A stretch of DNA of 64,000 nucleotides from Microbacterium azadirachtae (GCF_000956545.1 NZ_JYIT01000084.1:124001-188000); one strand, 5' to 3'. Shown: positions 1 to 8,457, counted from the first letter of the stretch. Notes: generated by a model not told the origin, from the sequence alone. Numbers and translations are program-made.

Positions 1-24
1 TGCGGCTTCGCTGGTGACGGACAT
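1..24 (-). CDS. 5' end of an unidentified gene cut by the window edge
   Basis: Reading leftwards, an ATG at position 24 opens eight codons (MSVTSEAA) before the sequence ends. A strong ribosome binding site, GGAGGA, lies five bases before the start (complement of 30-35). The gene is on the same strand as the thioredoxin/DUF4395 pair and begins 65 bases after DUF4395 stops, so it may be the third gene of that operon. Eight residues are too few to name a product. Confidence 0.55.
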
Positions 25-89
25 GGGGATCCTCCGATCGGGGTGGTGTGGCTGCCAGCCTACCGATCAGCCGGCCGCGGGTCGGGTTT

Positions 90-650
90 TCAGGGAAGTC
101 TCGGAGCCCGTCCCAGGATCCCGGCGCGCTGCAGCAGGAGGTACAGCTGGCAGCCCAGGCACAGTCCGAACGCGGCGTTCAGGAACGCGGCGACGAACGC
201 CATCGCGGTGGCGATGGGCAGCGCCCACGGGACGCCGAGCAGGTGCAGCAGCAGTCCGACCGTCACCACGAACAGGCCGACGCCCTGGGCGAAGCGCGGG
301 GGTCGCGGGTCCTCCAGCTCGGTCGGCGCTGCGAGGCGCGGGCGCACCACGGTGCGGAACAGGACCCCCCACGGCTGGGTGCGGGGCGAGAGCACGCTCC
401 AGAGGAACAGCAGCGCGATCACCAGGGTGAGCAGGAACGCGGGCTGCGTCGCCCGGAACAGCAGCACGGAGCCGGCCCCGGGGGTGAAGCTCGCGTTCGC
501 GAGGGGCTGGTAGGCGAACCAGCCGAACGCGGCGGTCGACGTCTGCGAGGCCTCGGTGAGGCCGAGCACCGTCGCGACGAGCAGCAGCGCGGACGTGATC
601 CAGGCCGCGAAGCGCGGGCCGCGGGGGTCGATGCCGGGGGGAGTGGTCAT
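90..650 (-). CDS. DUF4395 integral membrane protein
   Basis: This 186-residue protein has about four hydrophobic membrane segments (near residues 15-35, 60-85, 115-135 and 140-165) and a C-terminal GLCLGC motif typical of the DUF4395 family. Its function is unknown; family members often sit beside thioredoxin-like genes, as here. The start codon overlaps the stop of the upstream thioredoxin gene (ATGA), with AGGAGG inside that gene's last codons, so the two are probably translationally coupled. A role in membrane-linked thiol chemistry is inference from the neighbour and the paired cysteines. Confidence 0.8.
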   Translation of the reverse strand: MTTPPGIDPRGPRFAAWITSALLLVATVLGLTEASQTSTAAFGWFAYQPLANASFTPGAGSVLLFRATQPAFLLTLVIALLFLWSVLSPRTQPWGVLFRTVVRPRLAAPTELEDPRPPRFAQGVGLFVVTVGLLLHLLGVPWALPIATAMAFVAAFLNAAFGLCLGCQLYLLLQRAGILGRAPRLP

Positions 651-1081
651 GAGCGGACCTCCTGGAGGAGCGTGTGGTCGAGTGCGGTGAGCACGTCGGC
701 GCGCGTCGGGACGCCGGTGAAGCGGGAGCGGATCCGGCCGTCCGGATCGACGACGAGCGTGGTCGGGGTCGACAGCACCTTGTACCGGGCGGCGAGGTCG
801 GAGCGCGACGTGAGATCGACCTCGGCGTGCACGACGCCGGCGCGCTCTCCGGCCACCGAGCCGAGCATGCGGCGGACCTGCGGACAGCGCGCGCAGAACT
901 CGGTGCTGAACTGCACGAGCGTGGCCCGGCTGCCGAGCGGTCGCATGAGGTCGGCGGGATCGACGTGCCGGTCGCCGTGCACCGCGACGGCACGACCGTC
1001 CCGGCGGCGCAGGAGCAGACCGGCCACGACGGTCGCCGCGAGCAGCGCGACGCCGATGAGGAGGGCGATCGGCAGGGACAT
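647..1081 (-). CDS. Membrane-anchored thioredoxin-family protein
   Basis: The 144-residue product begins with a single membrane segment (about residues 4-24) followed by a thioredoxin fold with the redox motif FCARC near residue 63 and a cis-proline region (STPTTLV). It probably faces outward and exchanges disulphides, but its partner is unknown. It is the first gene of an operon with DUF4395. The -10 hexamer TAGCCT (complement of 1088-1093) ends six bases before the ATG with no ribosome binding site, so the mRNA is probably leaderless. It is divergent from thyA. Confidence 0.8.
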   Translation of the reverse strand: MSLPIALLIGVALLAATVVAGLLLRRRDGRAVAVHGDRHVDPADLMRPLGSRATLVQFSTEFCARCPQVRRMLGSVAGERAGVVHAEVDLTSRSDLAARYKVLSTPTTLVVDPDGRIRSRFTGVPTRADVLTALDHTLLQEVRS

Positions 1082-1183
1082 GGTCCGAGGCTACGTCCGC
1101 GACCCGGGCCGAGGGGCGGATATGACGGATCGAGTCAGCGCGCTCCGGCCCGCTCCCGGTCGGCCGCCGGTACGCTGAAAGCC

Positions 1184-1993
1184 ATGAGCGCCGCGATCCC
1201 CACGCCCTACGAAGACCTGCTCCGCGACGTGCTGGCCACGGGCACGCACAAGGACGATCGCACCGGCACGGGCACGACCAGCGTCTTCGGGCGTCAGATC
1301 CGGTTCGACCTCTCGCAGGGCTTCCCCCTGATCACCACCAAGCGCGTGCACTTCAAGTCGATCGCCTACGAGCTGCTCTGGTTCCTGCGCGGCGACTCCA
1401 ACGTGCGGTGGCTGCAGGAGAACGGCGTCACGATCTGGGACGAGTGGGCCGACGCCGACGGCGACCTCGGTCCGGTGTACGGCGTGCAGTGGCGTTCGTG
1501 GCCCACCCCGGACGGCGGCCACATCGACCAGTTGCAGCAGGTGATCGATCAGATCCGCGATTCGCCGGACTCGCGGCGCATCATCGTGTCGGCCTGGAAC
1601 CCGGCGGACATCCCCGGCATGGCTCTCGCGCCGTGCCACGCGCTGTTCCAGTTCTACGTCGCGGACGGCAAGCTGTCCTGCCAGCTGTATCAGCGCAGCG
1701 CCGACCTGTTCCTGGGCGTGCCGTTCAACATCGCCTCGTACGCCCTGCTGACCCTCATGGTGGCGCAGCAGACCGGCCTCGAGCCGGGCGACTTCGTGTG
1801 GACCGGCGGCGACTGCCACATCTACGACAACCACGTCGAGCAGGTGCGCGAGCAGCTCACCCGGGAGCCGTACCCCTACCCGACGCTGCGGATCACTCGG
1901 AAGCCGGAGTCGATCTTCGACTACGCGTACGACGACTTCGTGGTCGAGGACTACCGCCACCACCCCGCGATCCGGGCAGCGGTCGCGGTATGA
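1184..1993 (+). CDS. thyA: Thymidylate synthase
   Basis: ThyA converts dUMP and methylene-tetrahydrofolate to dTMP and dihydrofolate. The 269-residue product has the usual bacterial length. The catalytic cysteine is in [12 protein letters not shown] near residue 151, and substrate-binding segments [17 protein letters not shown] and HIYDNH are intact. The -10 hexamer TACGCT (1171-1176) ends seven bases before the ATG, suggesting a leaderless transcript. The stop overlaps the folA start (ATGA), coupling it to the enzyme that recycles its dihydrofolate product. Confidence 0.97.
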   Translation: MSAAIPTPYEDLLRDVLATGTHKDDRTGTGTTSVFGRQIRFDLSQGFPLITTKRVHFKSIAYELLWFLRGDSNVRWLQENGVTIWDEWADADGDLGPVYGVQWRSWPTPDGGHIDQLQQVIDQIRDSPDSRRIIVSAWNPADIPGMALAPCHALFQFYVADGKLSCQLYQRSADLFLGVPFNIASYALLTLMVAQQTGLEPGDFVWTGGDCHIYDNHVEQVREQLTREPYPYPTLRITRKPESIFDYAYDDFVVEDYRHHPAIRAAVAV

Positions 1994-2466
1994 CCCGGAT
2001 CGGGCTCATCTGGGCCGAGGCGCAGGGCGGCGTGATCGGCGCCGGCGGCACTATGCCCTGGCATGTGCCGGAGGACCTCGCGCACTTCAAGGAGGTCACG
2101 CTCGGCGCACCCGTCGTGATGGGCCGGCGCACCTGGGAGTCGCTCCCCGAGCGGTTCCGCCCGCTGCCGGGGCGGGAGAACATCGTCGTGACCCGTCAGG
2201 GCGACTGGTCCGCGGACGGCACCCGGACAGCCGGATCCGTGGACGCAGCGCTGGACGGCCTCGACGAGGCGTGGGTGATCGGCGGCGGAGAGATCTTCCG
2301 CGAGGTCGTCGACCGCGCCGACCGGCTCGAGGTCACCGAGCTCGACCTCGACGTCCCCGGCGACGCGTTCGCCCCCTCGCGCGACGGCTTCCGACGCGTA
2401 TCCGAGGGGGAGTGGCAGACGAGCAGGACCGGGATCCGCTACCGCTTCCTCACCTACGAGCGCTGA
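1990..2466 (+). CDS. folA: Dihydrofolate reductase
   Basis: The 158-residue enzyme reduces dihydrofolate to tetrahydrofolate with NADPH. Visible family features are the N-terminal IGLIWAEA strand, the Met20-type loop [15 protein letters not shown] with the catalytic acid in PED, the [12 protein letters not shown] cofactor segment and a GGGEIF motif. Its ATG overlaps the thyA stop by four bases, so the thyA-folA pair is transcribed and translated together. No key residue appears to be missing. Confidence 0.96.
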   Translation: MTRIGLIWAEAQGGVIGAGGTMPWHVPEDLAHFKEVTLGAPVVMGRRTWESLPERFRPLPGRENIVVTRQGDWSADGTRTAGSVDAALDGLDEAWVIGGGEIFREVVDRADRLEVTELDLDVPGDAFAPSRDGFRRVSEGEWQTSRTGIRYRFLTYER

Positions 2467-2479
2467 ACGGACGGCCCGC

Positions 2480-3241
2480 ATGCCCACCGCACTCATCACC
2501 GGCGCCAGCGCCGGACTCGGCGCGGAGTTCGCGCACCAGCTCGCCGACCGCGGAGCCGACCTCGTGCTCGTCGCGCGATCCCGTGATGCCCTGGACGCTC
2601 TCGCCGGAGAGCTGGCGGAGCGCCGCGGCGTCGCCGTGGAGGTGCTCGTGGCCGACCTCGCGGTGGAGGCCGACGTCGCCCGGGTGGTCGCGCGGATCGC
2701 CGATGCCGCGCGCCCGATCGACGTGCTGGTGAACAACGCCGGGTTCGGGCTGCCGCTGCGGTTCGCCGACAACGACATCGCGGACGAGGTGCGTCATCTG
2801 CGCGTCCACGTCGAGGCGCCGATGCGGCTCATGCACGCCGCCCTCGGAGTGATGCGCGGGCGCGGCGGGCGGATCATCAACGTCGCCTCCGTGGCGGGAT
2901 TCATCTCTCGGTCGACGTACTCGGCCTGCAAGGCGTGGCTGATCGGCTTCAGCCGGTGGGCGAACACCGAGTACGCGCCGGACGGCGTGACGGTCACGGC
3001 GCTGTGCCCCGGATTCGTGCACACCACCTTCCACTCCCGGATGGGGCTCGCCGAAGGCCAGGAGGGCGTGCCGCGCATCCTCTGGCTCGACGCCCCCTAT
3101 GTCGTGCGGGCGGGCCTGCGCGCCGCCGCCCGCGGCCGCGCCGTGACCATCCCGTCGCTGCGCTACAAGGCGATCGTCGCCCTGTCGAGACTCGTGCCGC
3201 GGTCGCTCACCGCGGGCGTCGCCCGGCGCGGCCGCATGTAG
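2480..3241 (+). CDS. Short-chain dehydrogenase/reductase
   Basis: This 253-residue classical SDR has the NAD(P)-binding motif TGASAGLG near residue 8, the NNAG motif, and a catalytic Ser with YSACK at the expected distance. The substrate cannot be told from sequence. It follows folA by 13 bases on the same strand and may be read through from thyA-folA. The C-terminal tail is basic and would suit peripheral membrane contact, which is only a guess. Confidence 0.85.
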   Translation: MPTALITGASAGLGAEFAHQLADRGADLVLVARSRDALDALAGELAERRGVAVEVLVADLAVEADVARVVARIADAARPIDVLVNNAGFGLPLRFADNDIADEVRHLRVHVEAPMRLMHAALGVMRGRGGRIINVASVAGFISRSTYSACKAWLIGFSRWANTEYAPDGVTVTALCPGFVHTTFHSRMGLAEGQEGVPRILWLDAPYVVRAGLRAAARGRAVTIPSLRYKAIVALSRLVPRSLTAGVARRGRM

Positions 3242-3551
3242 GCCGCTCCGGCCTTGGTCTGCCGCCGGTTCTGCCGCCGAGTCGGGCCGTTCTGCCGCCG
3301 AGTCGGGCCGTTCTGCAGGGAGCCTCGGCGTTCTGCAGGGCCGCGAGCCCGAATCGGGCGCCGAGGTCGCGATTTTCCGGGGAGCGAGGTCGCGATTTTC
3401 CGGGGAGAGGGACGCGACGGATGGCTCCCGGGCCCTGCGCCTCGGCGCACCCTCCCTGTGCAACGGCGTGCACGCCCTCGGCACCATTCGTCCTCCCCAA
3501 GCCAGCACCCGGCGATGTTGTCCACCGATTGCGTGATCGGCGACCCGCACG
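3242..3551. other. 310-base gap between the SDR and the DUF559 gene
   Basis: No gene is supported here. The first half holds the tandem short repeats described at 3261-3406; the second half (3407-3551) has no clear promoter, terminator or open frame that looks coding. Base composition is slightly less G/C-rich than the neighbouring housekeeping genes. Confidence 0.6.
3261..3406 (+). repeat. Cluster of tandem short repeats left of the DUF559 gene
   Basis: Three different units occur in adjacent pairs. Unit A (21 bases, TTCTGCCGCCGAG then TCGGGCCG) is at 3269-3289 and 3290-3310. Unit B (TTCTGCAGGG) is at 3311-3320 and 3331-3340. Unit C (GAGGTCGCGATTTTCCGGGG plus A) is at 3363-3383 and 3386-3406. 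Both copies of each unit are identical. Relatives of units B and C occur on the other side of the gene at 4451-4562. Confidence 0.8.
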
Positions 3552-4490
3552 ATGGCGCGGGCGAGCACGATCGGGCAGATGTCGATCGAACGAGTTCTGG
3601 CCGGGTACGGCGACGTGGCGCGTCGCTCGCAGCTCGAAGCCCACGGCATCCGGCGAGCGGCGATCGCGCGGGCTGTCGCCGACGGCGGGGTCATCCTCGT
3701 GCGCAAGGGTGTCTATGCCCTCGTGCACGTCGATCCGGAGGTCCTGACCGCGGCCAGGCACGGAGGCGAAGTCGCGTGTGCCGGTGCTCTCCGGCGGCAC
3801 GGAGTGTGGATCCTGGACGATGCCGAAACCCACGCCGATGCCGTTGACGGGAGAGCGGCGCCGTCGTGTCGACCCCATGTCTGGATCGGCCCATCCGGCC
3901 GACAGCACGCACACGCGGCATGCCGATGCCGGACGCATCACGAGACGGGCGAGCGCGGTGCCGGGTTCGGCGTCGTGGACGTGCTCCTCGCAATGATCCA
4001 GTTCGCGTGCTGCGCCTCGCCCGAGGCCTTCTTCGTCGCTCTCGAGTCCTCGCTGCACCTCGGTCTGATCGGCTTCGCCGGCCTGCGACGGCTGCGCGAG
4101 CGCCTTCCTCAACGACTCCACGAGCTCCTGGATCTCGCGGATGACCGTTCCGAGAGCGGACTGGAGTCTCTGCTCAAACTGCGCCTGCGACGTTGCGGGA
4201 TCGCATTGGCGGCGCAAGTGCAGATCGAGGGTGTCGGTCGCGTCGACTTCGTGTTCGGCGGCCGGATCATCCTCGAAGTCGACGGGCGTCTGAACCACGA
4301 TGGCGCGTCGCACCGGCACAAGGACCTGATGCGCGATGCTCGGGCTGCCGCTCTGGGGTATGAGACCTTGCGGTTCGACTACGCGATGATCGTGCATGAC
4401 TGGCCGACTGTTCTCGCGGCCATCGAAGGACGGCTCGCCGTGCTCGGAGCCGTTGTGCAGGGAGCTTCCGCCGTTGCGCAGGACCGTTGA
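3552..4490 (+). CDS. AbiEi-type winged-helix plus DUF559 (Vsr-like nuclease) protein
   Basis: The 312-residue product has an N-terminal AbiEi_4-like winged helix (about residues 10-65: tract RRSQLEAHGIRRAAI, then VRKGVYAL) and a C-terminal DUF559 fold related to the Vsr/very-short-patch endonucleases (about 215-290), with VDFVF, ILEVDG and RDARAAALGYETLRF. Such proteins are widely annotated as AbiEi-family antitoxin-domain proteins, but no toxin gene is next to this one. The true role is unknown. Codon use is less G/C-rich than its neighbours, which suits horizontal acquisition. Starts at 3552 or the in-frame ATG at 3579 are both possible; neither has a good ribosome binding site. Short repeats bracket the gene. 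Confidence 0.7.
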   Translation: MARASTIGQMSIERVLAGYGDVARRSQLEAHGIRRAAIARAVADGGVILVRKGVYALVHVDPEVLTAARHGGEVACAGALRRHGVWILDDAETHADAVDGRAAPSCRPHVWIGPSGRQHAHAACRCRTHHETGERGAGFGVVDVLLAMIQFACCASPEAFFVALESSLHLGLIGFAGLRRLRERLPQRLHELLDLADDRSESGLESLLKLRLRRCGIALAAQVQIEGVGRVDFVFGGRIILEVDGRLNHDGASHRHKDLMRDARAAALGYETLRFDYAMIVHDWPTVLAAIEGRLAVLGAVVQGASAVAQDR

Positions 4491-4562
4491 GCAGAACGGC
4501 TGGTGCCCAGTGCGAGCTTCCGGGGATGTCGGCGTATGGCGACGAGGTTTCCCTGCAGAACG
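4451..4562. repeat. Degenerate repeat units right of, and overlapping, the DUF559 gene end
   Basis: A stretch at 4451-4482 resembles the unit B pair of the left cluster (GTGCAGGGAGCTTCCGCC compared with CTGCAGGGAGCCTCGGCG) and overlaps the last codons of the DUF559 gene. GCGANNTTCCGGGGA at 4512-4526 matches the core of left unit C. An inverted unit B, CCCTGCAGAACG, is at 4551-4562. The mixed orientations and degeneracy suggest remnants of one repeat family on both sides of the gene. Confidence 0.55.
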
Positions 4563-4606
4563 CCCGGCCCGCCCTGCACATCGGCGCAGGCATCCGGAAG
4601 CCGGGA

Positions 4607-5146
4607 TCAGCGGAAGCGGCCGAGCCGGATCCCCGCGTACGCGAGCGCGGCGACCGTCTCGCCGTCGCTGATCCGCCCGTCGGCGACCATCTCCAGCGCC
4701 TCGGAGAACGGCACCCACGCGACCTGGTCGATGCCCTCTTCGGCGCGACTGTGCGCGCTGTCCCCGGCCTGATGCAGCCCTCGTGCGAGGAACACGTGCT
4801 CCGGGGCGACCGTGACCCCGTTGAGCGCGTTCATGGTGCCGATCGGCGTCCACTCCTCGGCCTCGAGGCCGGTCTCCTCGCGGAGCTCGCGGCGGGCGGC
4901 GACGAGCGGATCCTCCCCGTCCGAGCCGCCGGCGGGGACCTCGACGGAGCGTCCGGTGGTGTAGCGGTCGATCGTGACGAGGCACACCCGGTCGTCCTGG
5001 TCGAGGGCGACGATGAAGACCGCCGGGTGCTTCAGCGTGACGACGCCGTAGATCCCGTCGCCTGCCGGGCCGGTCACCGCGTCCTCGCGGACGGAGATCC
5101 AGCGGTTGTCGTAGACGATGCGCGAATCCCGCGTGTGCCATGCCAT
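4607..5146 (-). CDS. Nudix hydrolase, ADP-ribose pyrophosphatase-like
   Basis: The 179-residue protein contains a Nudix box: the acidic part E-x7-RELREETGL is complete, while the loop after PAG is one residue shorter than usual. The EVPAGG and LTPE-like surroundings resemble ADP-ribose/NUDT5-type enzymes that hydrolyse nucleoside diphosphate sugars; the substrate is inferred. The -10 hexamer TAGGCT (complement of 5153-5158) ends six bases before the ATG, so the mRNA should be leaderless. The gene is divergent from the EF-Tu domain-2 gene with only 38 bases between start codons. Confidence 0.88.
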   Translation of the reverse strand: MAWHTRDSRIVYDNRWISVREDAVTGPAGDGIYGVVTLKHPAVFIVALDQDDRVCLVTIDRYTTGRSVEVPAGGSDGEDPLVAARRELREETGLEAEEWTPIGTMNALNGVTVAPEHVFLARGLHQAGDSAHSRAEEGIDQVAWVPFSEALEMVADGRISDGETVAALAYAGIRLGRFR

Positions 5147-5152
5147 GGCGTG

Positions 5153-5177
5153 AGCCTAACCGCCGCCCGCCTAGGCT
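5153..5177. promoter_or_regulatory. Back-to-back -10 boxes for two divergent leaderless genes
   Basis: The 38-base gap between the Nudix gene (start 5146, minus) and the EF-Tu domain-2 gene (start 5185, plus) holds two copies of the -10 hexamer TAGGCT, one per strand (complement of 5153-5158, and 5172-5177), six and seven bases from their start codons. The -35 element of each promoter must overlap the other gene's start region, so the two promoters probably compete. Confidence 0.6.
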
Positions 5178-5184
5178 CGGATGC

Positions 5185-5604
5185 ATGGGCTGGTTCGGGA
5201 AGAAGAAGGATCCGCCGGACGCGAACGAGTTGCTGCGCCGGTACAACGAGCAGGAGGCCGCGCGTCTCGCCGCGGCGGGGATCGGACAGGCGGGCGCCGT
5301 CACCACGACGCCGGGCGTGGTCGCGAGCTCCGCCGTCGCCGAGTTCGCCGTGGAGGACGTGTTCTCGATCACGGGGCGCGGCCAGGTGGCGACCGGCACG
5401 ACGACGAGCGGCGTGCTGCGCGTCGGGGACGCCGTCGTGGTGCTCCGCGGAGCCGCGCAGATCGGTGCGAGCACGATCACGGGGATCGAGATGTTCCGCA
5501 AGAAGGCGACGGAGGCGCCCGCGGGGACCGCGGCCGGACTGCTGCTGAAGCCGAGCGTCGACCTCGCCCGCGGCGACGTCATCCGGACGGCGCCGACAGC
5601 GTGA
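5185..5604 (+). CDS. Stand-alone EF-Tu domain-2-like protein
   Basis: The 139-residue product has a charged N-terminal segment (MGWFGKKKDPPDANELL, about 40 residues with helix propensity) followed by a beta-barrel matching domain 2 of translational GTPases: VEDVFSITGRGQVATG closely matches the VEDVFTITGRGTVVTG segment of EF-Tu, then GVLRVGD, and a C-terminal LARGDVI like EF-Tu's RGMVLA region. There is no GTPase domain. Its function is unknown. Start 5185 is preferred over an upstream in-frame ATG at 5140, because TAGGCT sits seven bases upstream and conservation-like sequence begins here. Confidence 0.72.
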   Translation: MGWFGKKKDPPDANELLRRYNEQEAARLAAAGIGQAGAVTTTPGVVASSAVAEFAVEDVFSITGRGQVATGTTTSGVLRVGDAVVVLRGAAQIGASTITGIEMFRKKATEAPAGTAAGLLLKPSVDLARGDVIRTAPTA

Positions 5605-5632
5605 GGATGCCGCGAGCAGATACGCTGGAGGC

Positions 5633-6610
5633 ATGACGCACACGGGCAATCCCTTCGGACAGGTGCTCGTCGCCCTCATCACCCCGATGACGGCCGACGG
5701 CGAGGTCGACTGGCCCTCCGTCGAGAAGCACATCGACCGTGTGATCTCGGACGGCGCCGACGGCATCGTCGTCACCGGGACGACGGGGGAGACCTCGACG
5801 CTCACGGATGCCGAGAAGCTGCGTCTGGTCGAGGTCGGCAAGGACGTCGCGGCGGGCCGGGCGAAGATCATCACGGGCGGCGGATCCAACGAGACCGCGC
5901 ACGCGATCGAGCTCTACAAGGCCAGCGAGAAAGCCGGCGCCGACGGCATCATGATCGTCACGCCGTACTACAACAAGCCGACCCAGGCCGGCATCCTCAC
6001 GCACTTCCGGCTGGTCGCGGACGCGACCGACCTACCGGTGATCCTGTACGACATCCCCGGCCGCACCGGCGTGCCGATCAAGTACGAGACCATCCTGCGT
6101 CTCGCCAAGCACCCGAACATCCTCGCCGTGAAGGACGCCAAAGGCGACTTCTCCGAGGTCAGCCGCGTGCTCAACCAGACCGACCTGATGTACTTCTCGG
6201 GCGACGACGCGAACGTCCTCCCGCATCTGGCGATCGGCGCGACGGGCCTGATCGGCGTCACGGCCAACATCACCTCCGCGCCGTACCGCACGATCGTCGA
6301 TGCGGTGAACCGCGGCGACCTGGCCACCGCCACCGCCGAGCACAAGCGACTCGAGCCGCTCGTGCGTGCCGCCATGACGCACGTGCCGGGCACGGTCTCG
6401 GCGAAGTACATCCTGCACGGCCTCGGCCGCATCACGAGCCCCCGCGTCCGCCTGCCCCTCGTCGGGCCGGAGGAGTGGGAGGCCGCTCTCATCGAGGATG
6501 AGCTCGCGCTCGTCACCGGCGTTCCCGGTGCGGACTTCTCGGACTTCCGCCCCGACCGCAATGCCGCCGCCGGCGGCGCCCTCCCCAAGGTGCACGGCAC
6601 GACCCGCTGA
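5633..6610 (+). CDS. dapA: 4-hydroxy-tetrahydrodipicolinate synthase
   Basis: DapA condenses pyruvate with aspartate semialdehyde, the first committed step to lysine and diaminopimelate for the cell wall. The 325-residue TIM-barrel shows the pyruvate-binding GTTGETSTL loop, the catalytic tyrosine in ILYDIPGRTG and the Schiff-base lysine in LAVKDAKGD at residue 167. A TACGCT -10 hexamer (5621-5626) ends six bases before the ATG, but the spacer is GGAGGC, so a ribosome binding site may overlap. It is followed by rnj, a pairing common in actinobacteria; dapF lies farther right in the window. Confidence 0.97.
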   Translation: MTHTGNPFGQVLVALITPMTADGEVDWPSVEKHIDRVISDGADGIVVTGTTGETSTLTDAEKLRLVEVGKDVAAGRAKIITGGGSNETAHAIELYKASEKAGADGIMIVTPYYNKPTQAGILTHFRLVADATDLPVILYDIPGRTGVPIKYETILRLAKHPNILAVKDAKGDFSEVSRVLNQTDLMYFSGDDANVLPHLAIGATGLIGVTANITSAPYRTIVDAVNRGDLATATAEHKRLEPLVRAAMTHVPGTVSAKYILHGLGRITSPRVRLPLVGPEEWEAALIEDELALVTGVPGADFSDFRPDRNAAAGGALPKVHGTTR

Positions 6611-6622
6611 CGGGCAGCGTCG

Positions 6623-6643
6623 GGTCCTTCGGCAGGCTCAGGA
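6623..6643 (-). repeat. Copy of the CCTGAGCCTGTCGAAGG intergenic repeat
   Basis: The complement reads TCCTGAGCCTGCCGAAGGAC, a degenerate copy of the element found intact at 48484-48507. It lies in the 76-base gap between dapA and rnj. Confidence 0.6.
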
Positions 6644-6686
6644 AACAGATCTTCGGGCGCGTCGCGCCCCGCCTAGGAGGCACCAC

Positions 6687-8363
6687 ATGACCCTTCCCCT
6701 CGCCGAGCCCGAAGCGCTCGCACCCGGCACGCTCCGCGTCACGCCCCTGGGCGGTCTCGGAGAGGTCGGCCGCAACATGACGATCTTCGAGTACGACGGC
6801 AAGATCCTCGTGGTCGACTGCGGCGTGCTGTTCCCCGAGGAGCATCAGCCGGGCGTCGACCTGATCCTCCCCGACTTCGAGCCCATCAAGGACCGTCTGG
6901 ACGACATCGTGGGCGTCGTGCTCACGCACGGCCACGAGGACCACATCGGCGCCGTCCCGTATCTGCTGCGCCTCAAGGGCGACATCCCCCTGATCGGATC
7001 CGGGCTCACGCTGGCGCTGGTCGAGGCGAAGCTGAAGGAGCACCGCATCAAGCCCTTCACGCTCACCGTGAAGGAGGGGCAGCGCGAGCAGGTCGGGCCC
7101 TTCGACCTCGAGTTCGTCGCGGTGAACCACTCGATCCCCGACGCCCTGGCGGTCGCGATCCGCACCCCGGCCGGCATGGTGCTCGCGACCGGCGACTTCA
7201 AGATGGACCAGCTCCCGCTCGACGGGCGCATCACCGACCTGCGGGCCTTCGCGCGCCTGGGGGAGGAGGGCGTGGACCTGTTCCTCGTCGACTCCACGAA
7301 CGCCGACGTCCCGGGCTTCACGCCCACCGAGCGCTCGATCGGGCCGGTGCTCGACCAGGTCATCGGCAAGGCTCCGCGCCGGGTGATCGTCGCGAGCTTC
7401 TCCAGCCACGTGCACCGCGTCCAGCAGGTCATCGACGCCGCACACGCGCACGGCCGCCGCGTGGCGTTCCTCGGACGGTCCATGGTGCGCAACATGACCA
7501 TCGCGGAGCAGCTCGGCTACCTCAAGGTGCCCGACGGGGTGCTCATCGATTACAAGAAGGCGCGCGACCTGCCCGACGACCAGATCGTCTACATGTCGAC
7601 CGGATCGCAGGGCGAGCCGATGGCGGTGCTCAGCCGCATGGCCAACCTGGACCATGCGATCGAGCCGGGTCCGGGCGACACCGTGATCCTCGCCTCGAGC
7701 CTCATCCCGGGCAACGAGAACGCGGTCTACCGCGTGATCGACGGCCTCACCAAGCTGGGCGCGAACGTGGTGCACAAGGCGAACGCGCGCGTGCACGTCT
7801 CCGGCCACGCCGCCGCCGGCGAGCTCATCTACTGCTACAACATCCTCAAACCGAAGAACGTGCTGCCCGTGCACGGCGAGTACCGGCACCTGATCGCGAA
7901 CGCCAAGCTCGCGCAGGACACCGGCATCGACGAGGAGCGCACCATCGTCGGCTCCAACGGCACCGTGATCGATCTCAAGGACGGCGTCGCCCGTGTGTCC
8001 GGGCAGCTCGACATCGGATTCGTGTACGTCGACGGCTCCACGGTCGGCGAGATCACCGATGCGGACCTGAAGGACCGCCGGATCCTCGGCGAGGAGGGCT
8101 TCGTGTCCGTCATCGTCGTCGTCGACTCCACGACCGGGCGCATCATCTCGGGCCCGGAGATCCACGCCCGAGGCGTCGCCGAGGACGATTCGGTCTTCGA
8201 CGACGTCGCGCCGAAGATCGTCGCGGCGCTCAAGGAGGCGGCGTCCAACGGCGTGCGCGACAACCACGCGCTGTCCCAGATCGTGCGCCGGACGATCGGA
8301 CGCTGGGTGAACCAGAAGCTGCGCCGCCGGCCCATGATCGTCCCCCTCGTCATCGAGGCCTGA
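6687..8363 (+). CDS. rnj: Ribonuclease J
   Basis: RNase J is a metallo-beta-lactamase/beta-CASP ribonuclease with 5'-exo and endonuclease activity used in mRNA decay and rRNA maturation. The 558-residue product has the metal motif HGHEDHIGA (about residues 80-88), a second metal histidine in NHSIPD, ATGDFK, the beta-CASP segments including SSHVHR and MSTGSQGE, and the late VSGHAAAGEL histidine motif. The ATG at 6687 is chosen because TAGGAGG lies seven bases upstream; longer frames from 6498 run through dapA. Confidence 0.96.
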   Translation: MTLPLAEPEALAPGTLRVTPLGGLGEVGRNMTIFEYDGKILVVDCGVLFPEEHQPGVDLILPDFEPIKDRLDDIVGVVLTHGHEDHIGAVPYLLRLKGDIPLIGSGLTLALVEAKLKEHRIKPFTLTVKEGQREQVGPFDLEFVAVNHSIPDALAVAIRTPAGMVLATGDFKMDQLPLDGRITDLRAFARLGEEGVDLFLVDSTNADVPGFTPTERSIGPVLDQVIGKAPRRVIVASFSSHVHRVQQVIDAAHAHGRRVAFLGRSMVRNMTIAEQLGYLKVPDGVLIDYKKARDLPDDQIVYMSTGSQGEPMAVLSRMANLDHAIEPGPGDTVILASSLIPGNENAVYRVIDGLTKLGANVVHKANARVHVSGHAAAGELIYCYNILKPKNVLPVHGEYRHLIANAKLAQDTGIDEERTIVGSNGTVIDLKDGVARVSGQLDIGFVYVDGSTVGEITDADLKDRRILGEEGFVSVIVVVDSTTGRIISGPEIHARGVAEDDSVFDDVAPKIVAALKEAASNGVRDNHALSQIVRRTIGRWVNQKLRRRPMIVPLVIEA

Positions 8364-8389
8364 CGCCCGAGCGCCCGAAGGCGGATCCC

Positions 8390-8427
8390 GGCCCGCAATC
8401 CCGCGGAAAGCCGCGTCATTGCGGGCC
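8390..8427 (+). terminator. Hairpin between rnj and ftsK
   Basis: A perfect ten-base inverted repeat (GGCCCGCAAT and ATTGCGGGCC) encloses a second small stem (CGCGG-AAAG-CCGCG). There is no T-run, as is usual in high-GC actinobacteria. It lies 26 bases after the rnj stop and just before the ftsK promoter. Confidence 0.65.
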
Positions 8428-8457
8428 GATGTCGGTCTGCGGCCGTAGCGTGGAGGC

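Noticed and set aside
3261..3406. CRISPR array
   Set aside because: Units are paired back to back without unique spacers of constant length, differ from each other, and no cas gene is near.
3552..4490. Toxin-antitoxin pair
   Set aside because: The AbiEi-type domain suggests an antitoxin, but no AbiEii-type nucleotidyltransferase or other small partner lies on either side.
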